A stretch of 64,000 nucleotides of DNA from Sabellastarte sp. h YS-2021 (taxonomy: Eukaryota; Annelida; Polychaeta; Sabellida; Sabellidae). The DNA lies in NCBI GenBank assembly GCA_964017235.1, contig OZ024927.1:48551293-48615292 (forward strand). The letters run 5' to 3'. Below the pieces are notes generated by a model. It was not told the DNA's origin. It searched no databases and saw only the letters and a list, made by a program, of their open reading frames with translations. Shown in pieces: positions 52,927-64,000 of this stretch (positions within the stretch are counted from its first letter, which is position 1; every line of letters begins with the position of its first letter). Position numbers and translations under genes: made by a program.

Positions 52927-55725
52927 TTATTTTAAAAAGAAGCATTACAATTACAAAGAAACTCTCGAATAAAATCATAACATTTTCTTGCTGCCACTCA
53001 AGATATTCATCACTGAATAAGGTTTGAAAAAAACACAACCAAGCTTAATGTGTCCAAGCTTAATGTGTTCAACTTCACCACATTGCTATACCACTTTAAT
53101 TAGTTTTCAAATTTAACCTCAAAAGAGTGGACCTAGTTAGTGAAGTCCACTCTATTTTGTTGAAAAAGAGTAAACACTTCCTATTTTGTGCCTGTCAGTG
53201 ATACTTTTAATCATACACCTAGGAGTGAGTCGAGCAAGGAGTACTGATAAGATAACTATGTGAACTCCATGACACCTCAGTCTCAGCTATTGTGTTTTCA
53301 GAGTGATAAAATGTAAAACTGAAGAACTTAGATTTATGCTGTTTTTGATAAGTGATTTTCTAATTCTATCTAAATATACATGTATTTGTCTTGTACAAAG
53401 GAATGACTGTAATATATACAGATTTTATAAATATGCATTCATTACATACTATATTATTTTGATGATCCACAAATGTTCTACTTCTTCACTGCAGATGAAG
53501 TGTACATTATATATTGGAAAGGGTACTTTTTACAAGGGTAGTTTTCAGTTAAAAATTATAATTTAAAAACTGATATCCAGATTGTTATCCTTTCATACAT
53601 GAAATTTTGCAATAACTTTATAGCCAAATATATTGTAGATATAGAATAATTAACTTAGTAATCAAAAGTTTTTCTTGAGGTAAAACAACCAAATTGAAAA
53701 AGAATAATGTAACAACTAAGAAGGAAGAATCAAAATTATCCAGCTGTAACATAATTTGTATTTATTTTTTTTTTTGAAAGTACAACACTTTTGGAGAAAG
53801 TACACAATTAACATACTCATGTCAGACAGTTTCCCATATTCAGTATATTTTTGTTCTGAAACATGACTACTTTTTCCCTTAAGAAATCAAAGTTAGATTT
53901 ACTGTTGAAAAGTGTACATCAATTTTAGGATCAATTTTCAACCCTATATCATCAAGATTTTTTGTCTAAAACATAACTACTTTTTAATGTTGGAAATCTA
54001 AACAAGATTTAGTGTTGATTATTTTTGTGATTATTTTCGCTTTATCACATATGAGGATCTTCTACTGGTATGTTTGTTTTTACAATCTTTCTGTGGTTTA
54101 TGTCCGCTTCTAGAGCTACATGTTTTTCAACTTAAATCCCATCCCAGTCTTCTAGATTTTTGAGTTAAGGTTGAGACAACCAAATGGTGTGATTGAAAGG
54201 CAAAAATTTCAGGGGTCTCTTGTAAGTAGGACTGAAGTCATTCTCTCTTGTTATTTATCCATAATGTCACAGGATTCGTGACCATGAAGTACTTTAATAT
54301 GCCTTGACTACCCAGGTGACATATTTGCCAGAGGTAATGATGTAACAACTGTGTAAACTCTGTTGTACAGATTTTATGAAATAAATCACAAGTATGATCA
54401 AAGAACCAGTTAAACCTTTGCATCCCCGAGAACCCACTTGCAATCACACCTCAGGCTCTTGGCTTACACCTTAACCCCACATAAAATAAATTCTAATCTT
54501 ACAAAAAGGCCATTTCAGTTAATACTTACTCCTTTCTATATATCTAGGACTCATCAGATAAATTAATGTCAATTTGATAAAATATCCTTTCATTCCATAT
54601 GTTTATGTCCACCTCACCAAGGTAAGGGATATGACATACTGTGTTTATTTAAATTTTGTGACATGTATATTTTAAATTTGTATTCTGGAAATAAGCAACT
54701 GTTAAAAAGTAAATATTCCAATTACACTATCTAGACTTTTTATTATTTTACATACATTCATATATAACTACTGATAAAGACTTATAGGATCAAAATAAAG
54801 ACTTAATATCAAAATTGATAAAATGTGTAACTATTATAAAATGTCAAGAGCTAACAATAGATGTGATAATGTATACCTTAGCTTAACTTTATATCAGTCC
54901 AATACATTTATAATTTAAAAAAAAAAAGTGTAAGTTGAATTTTATATTCCAGCATAGATAGTTCTAGTAAAATTGGCATCTTGCATGATTTTAGAACTTA
55001 TGCTGTTCAATGTTTATTATTATTTCCTTCTCTTCTTTATATGCAAAGGTAGTTTTGTGGGTTTTATCTTACCACAACACTCTCAGTTTTCTGAAGGATA
55101 CTAAAACAAACCAGATCGTTTTCGGGAGTTACCCCCTGGTTGCATGTTAGTTTCATCATATTTGATGAAATAGTTTGATATTTCGCTAATAAAACTGGTG
55201 TTGGTTTGTATAAAGTGAAAAGTTGAGTTGTTGTGACTTTAAAGAGACAGATATAGGTATTACAGAAGCAGTTTTGTTATAATAGTCACCTTTTTTAACA
55301 GTGAAGAGCATATTCGTTGTAATATCTTTCATTATCACTCACCATGCTGGTCACCCAAATCAGTGTTACCAAAAAGGGGTCGCCACTCACTGTTCAAATT
55401 TCTGCAATAGATCAGAAAACACCTGTCTGATATCTTACAGTGTTGCTTCAGAATACTCGCTGACGGATCGGAAAACGGTCACTTTCAGAACCACTAGTAG
55501 CGTGTTCCAATGTAACTTCGACGCAATAACGCATAATGTTATTACATGTTTGGATCACATTTTCGTGGGTTTTCTTTGAAAACTTGTAAAAAACATTACA
55601 TTAAAAATATGCTTTATCGTCCAAAATATATCTGCAATCAATTTAAAACCCCTTGGAAGCATTCCAAAAACGACGATATGCATATTATGTCGAAGTTACA
55701 TATGCGTGGAAGTTACATCAGATGA
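52927..55725. other. Unannotated AT-rich stretch
   Basis: Apart from a small duplication (AAGCTTAATGTGTCC at 53,041 and 53,056), nothing was recognised on either strand. Confidence 0.4.
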
Positions 55726-55728
55726 CGA

Positions 55729-56814
55729 TACTGCCTTTCTACAAATTATCGGGGTCCGAATTATCGCCACCAAGAAATAAAACGTTGATATTTCAGTAAT
55801 GGTCTCATATTTGAAGGTTTTTTGTTGGGTATTTATTCTATTCAGTTTGAAAACAGTTTTACCCTAGTAGTGGCGGACCAATTCACGCCCGGGTACCAAT
55901 TCAGGCCCACCCTCAATTATCTTGAAGATTTATTATTTTTCATTGAGAAGAGGTTTACCACATCATAGATAATCATCGAATGGATCATTTGTAATTTATT
56001 GTTTAACTGTGATTGTTTTGGATAAATTTAGGGGTGGGCGTGAATTGGTACCCGGGCGTGAATTGGTCCACCACCACTACTGCCTTGCTACCAATTATCG
56101 CCGGGTACCAATTATCGCCAGACAGAATTCAAATAGATCTAACTTCACCAAAGTTTCATCTCAAGTCTAGCAAATGAGGTAAAGCTATTTCCAAAGTGAA
56201 TGTAACAAATGGCTTTCAAAATATATGACCATTACTGAAATATGAACATTTTATTTTCTGGTGGCGATAATTGGTAGCCGGCGATAATTGGTAGCAAGGC
56301 AGTACTAGTTAAATCGAGTTTCTGTCCCGTCGCATATTGCTGTTGATATTTCTGATGGTACGCAATGGCGAGGGACAGAGTTCATATGTACCTGTATTCT
56401 GTGTAAACCTTGAATTGTGGGGAATCATTGCATTCACTTTAAAATGTTATTATTATGTCTATTATAGCTGTATCCAGTTTCCAATACATATGTTGTTAAA
56501 TTAAACTGCTTTTAGAAGAGAGGAATTTTTTTTTGTAGAGAACTATGTAATGTTGAAGGTTTGTTTACGTTTTGAAAATAGGTTGAAATATATACATGTC
56601 AGTTTGATTGGCATGAAATATAAGTGAACTGCACTGTCCCTCGCCATTGTGTCTATCAGTATATCAATAGCAATTGGCGACGGGACAGAAACTCTGTCTA
56701 CTTACTAGTATTTGCTTGACTCATGATGTCCTATTTGTCAAGTTATGTCTGTTTGAATTCTGTCTGGCGATAATTGGTACCCAACGATAATTGGTAGTAA
56801 GGCAGTACTGAAGT
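55729..56814. mobile_element. Cluster of nested foldback MITEs
   Basis: Several inverted pairs interlock. TACTGCCTTTCTACAAATTATC (55,729) pairs with GATAATTGGTAGCAAGGCAGTA (56,284). GGACCAATTCACGCCCGGGT (55,876) pairs with ACCCGGGCGTGAATTGGTCC (56,049). GCTACCAATTATCGCCGGGT (56,087) also pairs with the 56,760-56,808 arm. CTGTCCCGTCGC (56,325) pairs with GCGACGGGACAG (56,675), and GCAATGGCGAGGGACAG (56,364) pairs with CTGTCCCTCGCCATTG (56,634). Each arm carries a word twice (ACCAATTATCGCC). Confidence 0.65.
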
Positions 56815-57058
56815 AGTGGAAATGCTTACTGCTGAGCTACCTGGGTTGGTTGCCTACCCAAGTTCGTCACTTGCATTTTTTTGTAAGTATTAAAACCTCA
56901 TCATAATTATCTTTCCTTTTACAGTTGTACACCGTCATTATTAGCATTTATGCCACTTGTTTTGGTATCAGTATTGCATATTTTTTTACAGTTTTTAAGG
57001 CATCTGACACACTTGGGAAGGTGATGAACTTGGATATGTGAGCATTACAAATTATTGC

Positions 57059-57493
57059 TTAACCCTTTTGCTACTGAAGGAACATTATTCCCTGGGACTG
57101 TAGCCATATGACGTCATATCACGTCAGAAACGCCAATGAAGTAAAATAATAACTCACTACCTTATACACTTTATTTGCGGTATTTTTCGGTATATTTCAT
57201 TACGAATTGATGAAAGTCGAATGGGAAAATTCTTGGGAATTCCCCAAATAAAATAACCATGAGTAAACAGTATGCAGCTATATGCGGTAAATATGGCAAT
57301 ATCTACAGAAACCAGTTAAAATAGGTGAAATGGTGAATTTTTTTTAAAAATATAGCATAACTTTCATATAAAATACTTTAAAAATCGGTTTAATACTGAT
57401 ACACCAAAGAAAACGTATAACAGTTTACCTTGTTTACCAGTTTACACATTGATGTCGACTGCTAGTCGACATACATGGTAGCGAAAGGGTTAA
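57059..57493. mobile_element. piggyBac-type MITE, complete, 435 bp
   Basis: TTAACCCTTTTGCTAC at the left and GTAGCGAAAGGGTTAA at the right are inverted with one mismatch, with TTAA at both ends. Interior shared with 249-540. Contains GACGTCATATCACGTCAG near the left end and the palindrome GTCGACTGCTAGTCGAC near the right. Confidence 0.8.
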
Positions 57494-57639
57494 AGACCTG
57501 TCATAAGCAAAATGTCCATTTTGATGGCTTTTACATTAAATAATATTATACAATATATTATAATTCAATTTAAATGAATAACAAATAATCATGTTAATGT
57601 AACATATAGCAGTATATTAAATCGAAGTATTGTTTTACC

Positions 57640-58860
57640 TTTCAAAATTGGTGAAATTCCGTCCATTTGTTTGTCTGTTTTTTGTCCATTTGTCTGTCCA
57701 TCCGACTTTCCGTCCACATTTTCGTTTCCGGACTCTAACTCGAAAACGGTTTGTCCAATTGAATTCAAACTTGACAGGGAGATAGATCACCATCATAGGT
57801 AGGTTCCTTTCGAAATAGGTGTAATTCCGTCTGTTCGTTTGGCCGTTTGTCTGTCCGTTTGTCCATTTTTTGTCCGTTTATCTGTCCATCCTTCTGTCCG
57901 TCCACATTTTCGTTTCCGGACTCTTAACTCGAAAATGGTTTGTCCAATCGAATTCAAACTTGACAGGGAGATAGATCACCATCATAGCTAGGTTCCTTTC
58001 GAAATTGGTGAAATTCCGTCTGTTTGTTTGTCCGTTTGTCTGTCCATCCGACTTTCCGTCCACATTTTCATTTCCGGACTCGGAACTTGAAAACGGTTTG
58101 TCCAATTAAATTTAAACTTGACACGGAGATAGATTACCATCATAGCAAGGTTCCTTTCGAAATTGGTGTAATTCCGTCCATTTGTTTGTCCGTTTTTTGT
58201 CCGTTTATCTGTCCATCCGTCTGTCCGTCCACAGTTTCGTTTCCGGACTCTAACTCGAAAATGGTTTGTCCAATCGAATTCAAACTTGACAGGGAGATAG
58301 ATCACCACTATAGCTAGGTTCTTTCGAAATGGGTGTAATTCCGCACTTTCGTTTGTCAGTTTTTTGTCTGTTTGTCTGTCTGTCCACATTTTCATTTCTG
58401 GACTCCAGCTCGAAAACTGTTTGTCCAATTGAATTCCTACTTGACAGGGACATAGATCACCATCATAGCTAGGTTCCTTTTGAAATAGGTGTAATTCTGT
58501 TTGGTCGTTTGTCTGTTTGTTCGTCAACATTTCCGTTTCCGGACTCTAACTTGAAACCGCTTTGTCCAATAGAATTCAAACTTGACAGGGTGATGCATCA
58601 CTATCACAGCTAAGTTGTTTTCGAAATTGGTGTAATTCCATCCTTTCGTTTGTCTGTTTATAGCATAGAAACAATTATGTAACCTAGATTAGAGGTTTTA
58701 GGTTTCTTAGCATGTCTAACACACTCACCTTAACTGGGTAACCTAACATTTCTTTCCTTGTTTCTAAATGTAATTACAGCAATTGCTAACCTTATTGCTG
58801 CCTGCGCAACCCGCCTTATGGGGCATTTCTGACCCTCTTGTTATATTGAAAGATTGGAGG
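57640..58860. repeat. Dispersed element with about 7 tandem units of 150-190 bp
   Basis: GGTTCCTTTCGAAATNGGTG, TTTCCGGACTCTAACTCGAA and TTCAAACTTGACAGGGAGAT recur at 57,640, 57,803, 57,989, 58,150, 58,315, 58,470 and 58,615. The 3' part (58,680-58,850) is unique and provides the uninterrupted version of the HINE insertion site at 15,002-19,967. Apparent long minus-strand frames with FQLDWTNHF-like repeats are repeat translations. Confidence 0.85.
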
Positions 58861-59084
58861 CTTCTTCCAAATATGTAATATTAAAATGTTGTCTTGTAAA
58901 ACATTGTTGCACACACATTTAAGCTTGCAAATGCTTAAAAAAATAAAAGCAGAAAAAGGAATCAGTTTATATTAGAAAAAAATAGATGAATATATTCATA
59001 TATTTAAAGAAAAATAAAATTTTGAAAGTAGATTTTTAAGAGCAAGCTCTAGCGTAGCCCGTGCTTCTAAGAATAACTTTTTTT

Positions 59085-59240
59085 CTTGTTTTATCTGTTC
59101 ACTGAAGTTAAGTGGCAATTGGCTACGTTAATACTGGGGTGGGTGAGGGGTTATGGTTTTACTACTTATGTCTATGATAGTTTTGCAGCTCGCACTAGTA
59201 GACTGAAAACCCTTTCAGCCTTGTATATGGAAATGATAGC
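59085..59240 (+). mobile_element. 5S rRNA-derived SINE, second copy
   Basis: CACTGAAGTTAAGTGGCAAT, TTAATACTGGGGTGGGTGA matches the internal 5S rRNA region, and the body TTTTGCAGCTCGCACTAGTA...CCTTTCAGCCTTGTA parallels 4,380-4,425. More decayed than the copy at 4,215. Confidence 0.55.
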
Positions 59241-59886
59241 ACCGCTACTTTATAGTTTGTTCTTCTGTGACCGAGTTATCAAATGATATTCACTGTAATT
59301 GTATCCACCGGATATCATCCGGTGGAATCTATGGATTTGACTTCGTTACGCCTACGCCGCCGCCGCAGTGTGTAGAGAGATTTCACCGTTACCGCTCTAA
59401 CTAAAAAAATATTATAGCTAGCCTTCTTAAATTTGCAGGATATATTCATAACCATAAAATCTTGCCTGGGAATATTTTTGGCCTCATTTTGAAAAACAAG
59501 ATGACCGCCACGGGTGTTTCTTTGCAGTCATGAAAAGTGCTTATATCTCCCTTATTATTGGTCCTAGAGGTTTGGGATGGTAAACCAACCTATAGAAAAT
59601 CATGGGCTGGGAATCTTTTGGTGTGGTCGGATTTGACCTTGGACCCCTCCTTCAAGGTCAAAAGAGGATAGCCAAACTTAAAAGTGCTTATAACTCGCTT
59701 ATTATTGGTCCTAGAGGTTTGGGATGGTAAACCAACCTATAGGAAATCATGGGCTGGGAATCTTTTGGTGTGGTCGGATTTGACCTTTTGGTGTGGTCAG
59801 ATTTGACCTTGGACCCCTCCTTCAAGGTCAAATGAGCATAGCCAAACCTAAAAGTGCTTATAACTCGCTTATTATCGGTCCTAGAG

Positions 59887-61672
59887 CAGAGTTGCTTCTA
59901 GGATGCGTTTTCTGCGATATCTCGCATTAATTTGCTTTTGCTCGCGGATTTCATCGAAGCATGCGGGGACAAGATTGTAAAAGAACGCATTCAGCACAAG
60001 GCAATGCGGGATATATATACGAAGCGAAAAGACGAGAGATCAAAGAAATCGAAACGATGCGTGGAGCGAGAGTTTGTCGAGGTTTTGATTTTTCCGTCGA
60101 AACGTTCTTCGAATAATGCCTGTAGACGATTTTGGTTTCGTGATCGTTTACAAACTCAAATATATTATGAGGTACAGACTAGTACTGCAACGATAGTTCG
60201 GTGGTTCGGTATATTCGGTCATTTTCGGTGAAACAGAGATCCGCGAACCACTTGGTGGCAAACGAAAGTTCGCGAATCTCATCCCGAGTCGCGGTAACGC
60301 ATATATATTGCATTATCGCCCGCGTTTTCGCTGTAAATATTGGGAAAATTAGATGAATTTTGTTTAAAAATCAAATAAAAGGACACATATATTGTCTTTT
60401 TAACCCAATTCCTCCATGTTTCCTTGCTTCTAAATGCCTTAATTTGATTGGTCGAGCAGAAACGACACTGTCCAATCATACTTCGTTTAACAAAAATTCA
60501 GTATTTATCAATAGAAAACACGTTTATAGTAAGTGATGTAAACTCACCAGTGGATGTAAACTTGCCACTTTTTTCATAGTTTTGTTAAATATATATAGAA
60601 ATAAATATCTATTGCACAACAAGATTTAATTATCCAGTTTTTAATATTTTCACTTTTTAAGGTATATTTTTGCATAATGCCCTCTTACAAGTGACTTCAA
60701 AGACAATTGTTAACAAGTAATAGCAAACATGAACACTGCTCATTTGCGCTTATGTTTGCAAATGACCACTGCACAGGCAAGTTAAATTATGTCAAATTGA
60801 TTCGTGAATCGATTTGGTTTGCAATGATTGATTCGCGGATCGATTCGGTTCGTAATATTTTGATTCGTTGCACCCCTGGTACAGACAGTATTTGGACATA
60901 TTATACCCAAAAATATAAAATTAAGCTGAAAGTGGATGATTATATAAAAAATGACTGCAAGAAAAACGAAACTTACAGTAGACTGGATTGTTACCATAAC
61001 AGGCCATGGCAGTGAAGCCGGTGGTGACCCTATTGGCGTAGTACTACGTATCTGTCGGAATTCCCTAGAAAAATATTTTACTGGATCAAAATTCACGGAC
61101 AACTCATTAATATTAATGAGGTCACAGATTTTCGTGGTGGTTTTAATTCTTAATATTTTCTGATTTAAGATCAAATACTAGAAGGACTACAGAGCTCATG
61201 TATGCGTAAAAAATATTTGACGATTCCATTGGATTTTTTAGCAATATTTTACTTGAAGAATTTGTGGACTACTCATTACTATTCATGAGGTCATGGTATT
61301 CTGTGGGGTTTTCCAACATATTTGTATGAATTGATGGTGTAATGACTGAATTTGTGATGCCATGACTTCAGATGAAAACTTAAAACCATAATGCCATGAC
61401 AGGAGCCACTTTGATGTAAATAACCATTTTCAGTATTTTTTTAAAATTCTATCACTAGCCTTGAAGTTTATTTTTATTGGGCAAGACAATAAAAATTGAC
61501 CACTAATTAATAGAAGTCCACTGTTAAAAATGCCTAAATAAACTGAAAATGTATTTTTTATTAGTTTAAACTTATCATAAAGTCGTCCCCCAGAATTTTT
61601 AGCCCCTCCCCCACATTTTGTGTAGTGGTGGGGGATCGCCCCCACTTTTTGAAATTCCTAGAATCAACACTG
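59887..61672. mobile_element. hAT-like element inside the HINE satellite
   Basis: Left end CAGAGTTGCTTCTAGGA and right end TTCCTAGAATCAACACTG are imperfect inverted repeats starting CAG-GTTG, as in hAT ends. TAGAG occurs immediately outside both ends. The interior has a 99-codon frame (59,932-60,231) with basic EREFVEVLIFPSKRSS-like sequence but no transposase motif, and a nested MITE. Confidence 0.6.
60180..60878. mobile_element. hAT-type MITE nested in the previous element
   Basis: Flanked by the perfect 8-bp duplication GTACAGAC at 60,172-60,179 and 60,879-60,886. Ends TAGTACTGCAACGA and (complement of the right end) CAGGGGTGCAACGA share the typical hAT TGCAACGA core. Subterminal GGTTCGGTATATTCGG and CGATTCGGTTCG repeats. 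699 bp, noncoding. Confidence 0.8.
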
Positions 61673-63048
61673 TAGAGGTTTAAGATGGGAAACCAGCCTA
61701 TAGGAAATCATGGGCTGGGAATCTTTTGGTGTGGTCGGATTTGACCTTGGACCCCTCCTTCAAGGTCAAACGAGGATAGCCAAACTTAAAAGTGCTTATA
61801 ACTTGCTTATTATTGGTCGTAGAGGTTTAGGATGGTAAACCAACCTATAGGAAATCATGGGCTGGGAGTCTTTTGGTGTTGTCGGATTTGACCTTGGACT
61901 CCTTCAAGGTTAAATGAGGATAGCCAAACTTAAAAGTGCTTATAACTCGTTTATTATTGGTCCTAGAGGTTTGCGATGGTAAACCAACCTACATGAAATC
62001 ATGGGCTGGGAATCTTTTGGTGTGGTCGGATTTGACCTTGGACCCCTCCTTCAAGGTCAAACGAGCATAGCCAAACTTAAAAGTGCTCATAACTTGCTTA
62101 TTATTTGTCGTACAGGTTTGGGATGGCAAACCAACTTAAGGAAATCATGGACCGGGAATCTTTTTATGTGGTCAGATTTGACCTTGGACCCCCTCCTTCA
62201 AGGTCAAACGAGGGTAGCCAAACTTAAAAGTGCTCATAACTCTCTTATTATTTGTCATACATGTTTGGGATGGTAAACCAACCTATAGGAAATCATGGAC
62301 CGGGAATCTTTTTATGTTGTCAGATTTGACCTTGGACCCTCTCCTTCAAGGTCAAATAAAGGATACCCAAACTTAAAAGTGCTTATATCATGCTTATTAT
62401 TGGTCCTAGAGGTTTGCAATGTGAAACCAACCTATAGGAAATCATGGGCTGGGAATCTTTTGATGTGATCAGATTTGACCTTGGGCCCTTCCTTCGGGGT
62501 CAAACAAGGATAGCAAAATCTAAAGTGCTAATAAATCGTTTTTTCTTGGTCCTAGTGGTTTGTAATGTGAAAGCATCCTATAGGAAATCATGCGTTAGGA
62601 ATCTTTAGATGTGATCAAATTTGAGCTTTGGCCCCTCTTTCAAGGTCAAATGAGGCTAGTCAAAATTAAAAGTGCTTATAACTCGCTTATTTGTCTTCCT
62701 AGAGGTTTGCAATGTAACACCAACCTATTGGAAATCATGGGCTGAGAATCTTTTGATGTGTTCAGATTTTACCTTGGGCTCCTCTTTCAAGGTTAAGTGA
62801 TGGTTGATTGGCGAGTTTTCTTTCTGATGGATACAATTTGCATCGGTTCTCCAATGCGCTAGGTCTAGTTACATTTGTATCTTTCATTAAGCAAACATTT
62901 TGTTTACTTAGTGTCCGTACAAGTTGCTCCCAAAAACACTTAGGCCCCCTCCCTACAGCTGTATATTTGTGTCAACCATAATACTCTGTATGTCACACTT
63001 CAACCATGTCCTGTCCGGGGATACACTGCGTCGAGACGCAATCTCTAG

Positions 63049-63449
63049 TTAATATATTGTAGCTGATCAGTGTACATATAATATAAATTCCCAATTTTAG
63101 GCACATTAAAAAAATCCCACATGTGGATATGACGTTTCCTTTTTGGGAAAAAAAGCTTTAATTAGTTCAGCTTTTGTTTAGCAGCAGGAGTTGTTGATCT
63201 AGTTACTTATTCACATACACTATGTAAATTGGTCAAATGTATAGACTCGACTTCTTTCAGAAGATAAGATAACTGGAAAAAAAAAATGCTTTCTCATAAA
63301 CAGTTGTTTTATCTTAAGCATATTTATCTTATGAAAATGTTAAATAGGAATGAATTTTCAGAGGCATAAAATGCCTCAAAGATATACAACATATGAATAT
63401 CCCTATCTATAGCCAATTATAGTGTACTGTGGTGTATCTTTATTATTGT
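63049..63449. other. Unannotated AT-rich stretch
   Basis: Nothing recognised between the HINE end and the next HINE start. Confidence 0.4.
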
Positions 63450-63848
63450 ATCCCCGGCGCAAAGTGGGGATATTATGGATTCATCATCATTGTCGCCCGC
63501 GTCCGCAGAGATTTCTTGTTAGCGACCTATAGTTCACATTTCTTTCCAGATTTCTTTCATATTTGGCAGGTGGCTTGGTATGCTAGAGGACTCGCCACCC
63601 TATCTTTTTGTAGGGTTTATGTCTAAATTAGGCCTGTGGTAGACAAAAATGTCTAAAATCACCTACTCAAAATGAGTAAATGCGAATTGAAAGTATTGCA
63701 GATAGCCAATTTTTCTCAAATAACTCATTCACCTACTTTTGGAAGAGCTTTCACATGGTGAAGTTTCAGACCCATAGCTAATTACTCACCTACTCAAAAT
63801 GAGTAAATGCAAATTATCTCTAAAAGTATTGCAGATAGCCAATTTTTA
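63450..63848 (+). mobile_element. HINE-like element (GTATCCCC family), interrupted
   Basis: Starts GTATCCCCGGCGCAAAGTGG with GGATATTATGGATTCATC and GTCCGCAGAGATTTCTTG, almost the minus-strand start of the element ending at 19,967. One unit of the 155-bp repeat and two inverted 133-bp satellite units follow. The third unit is cut by the element at 63,849. Confidence 0.65.
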
Positions 63849-64000
63849 TCTCCCGCCGGCCGGGTGGGAGATTATAAAACGCATTCCGTGCGTGTGTGCG
63901 TGTGTTCGTGTGTTATTGAGTGTGTGTCACGCTTTTATAAAGGGCTGTACATCACACTGGTTGTTTCTCCTTGGCCTTTTCAATGTTTTTTATGACCTTA
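63849..64000 (+). mobile_element. HINE-like element, third family, 5' end, cut by window edge
   Basis: TCTCCCGCCGGCCGGGTGGG then AGATTATAAAACGCATTC and a GTGTGCGTGTG run, like the minus-strand start at 965. Inserted in a TTTTT tract of a 133-bp satellite unit. Confidence 0.6.

Larger units (their letters stand above)
59500..62800. repeat. Tandem satellite, about 146-bp unit, about 10 copies in two parts
   Basis: GGTCCTAGAGGTTTGGGATG, AAACCAACCTATAGGAAATC and TTTGACCTTGGACCCCTCCT recur at about 144-150 bp from 59,562 to 59,876 and from 61,817 to 62,693. One unit near 59,760-59,800 has an internal duplication of TTTTGGTGTGGTCNGATTTG. Confidence 0.9.
59300..63048 (+). mobile_element. HINE, complete, with 146-bp satellite core and nested insertion
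   Basis: The 5' end is hairpin GTATCCACCGGATATCATCCGGTGGAATC, then TATGGATTTGACTTCG and GCCGCCGCCGCAG. The 3' end is TCCGGGGATACAC, hairpin TGCGTCGAGACGCA, ATCT and CTAG (63,045-63,048), followed by TT. The core is a 146-bp array (59,500-59,886 and 61,673-62,800) split by a hAT-like element. The pieces of one satellite unit (CCTAGAG and TAGAGGTTT) rejoin across the insertion. Confidence 0.75.

Noticed and set aside
57878-58530. Minus-strand 180-aa frame with repeated motifs
   Set aside because: Translation of the tandem 150-190 bp repeat; the motif period equals the DNA unit.

Overview
This is a repeat-rich, AT-rich animal genomic window with no prokaryotic features (no operons, ribosome-binding sites or CRISPR). 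The repertoire suggests a lophotrochozoan, most likely a mollusc and possibly a bivalve: Helentron-type non-autonomous elements (HINE/pearl-like) with satellite cores, 5S-derived and tRNA-derived SINEs, DIRS and Gypsy-like retroelements, and piggyBac- and hAT-type MITEs. That placement is inference. No intact, confidently host, conserved gene is visible.

Layout. 0-25 kb is a mosaic of HINE-like elements. Their 5' ends are perfect hairpins, their 3' ends are a hairpin followed by CTAG with TT next to it, and tandem arrays of about 133, 169 or 350 bp lie inside. One decayed RecQ-like helicase exon (10.74-11.22 kb) and several inverted-repeat MITEs lie among them. 25.6-30 kb is a degenerate LTR retroelement with a complete gag-like gene (N-terminal HhH-like segment, two zinc knuckles) and, before the 3' LTR, a TatD-nuclease exon instead of pol. 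31.7-33.8 kb holds two oppositely oriented tRNA SINEs with perfect target-site duplications and a TTAA-bounded MITE.

36.4-52.9 kb is the most interesting part. A decayed minus-strand DIRS retroelement (tyrosine recombinase, RNase H, RT, gag) is split inside its RT, just after the YLDD motif, by an insertion of about 11.2 kb. The insertion has inverted repeats of about 1.3-1.4 kb. Each arm holds many copies of CCAAT, CRE (TGACGTCA), CACGTG and NRF1-like (GCGCATGCGC) words and ends inward in (TCC)n/(CCA)n tracts. The unique 8.2 kb core carries about nine AT-rich reading frames, most of them on the plus strand. Three or four are paralogues built from two PC4/Sub1-like modules; others are a 374-aa protein with a Cys-rich tail and a 164-aa Cys-rich protein. 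Between genes are NRF1-like sites, a 53-bp promoter-like tandem repeat, and three consecutive NF-kB consensus sites. I recognise no transposase, integrase, polymerase or capsid. It may be an endogenised DNA virus or an undescribed large TIR element, and it is the best candidate here for an undescribed system.

53-64 kb contains nested foldback MITEs, a complete piggyBac-type MITE, a dispersed tandem repeat, a 5S-derived SINE, and a complete plus-strand HINE. The HINE holds a hAT-like element, which in turn holds a smaller hAT MITE.
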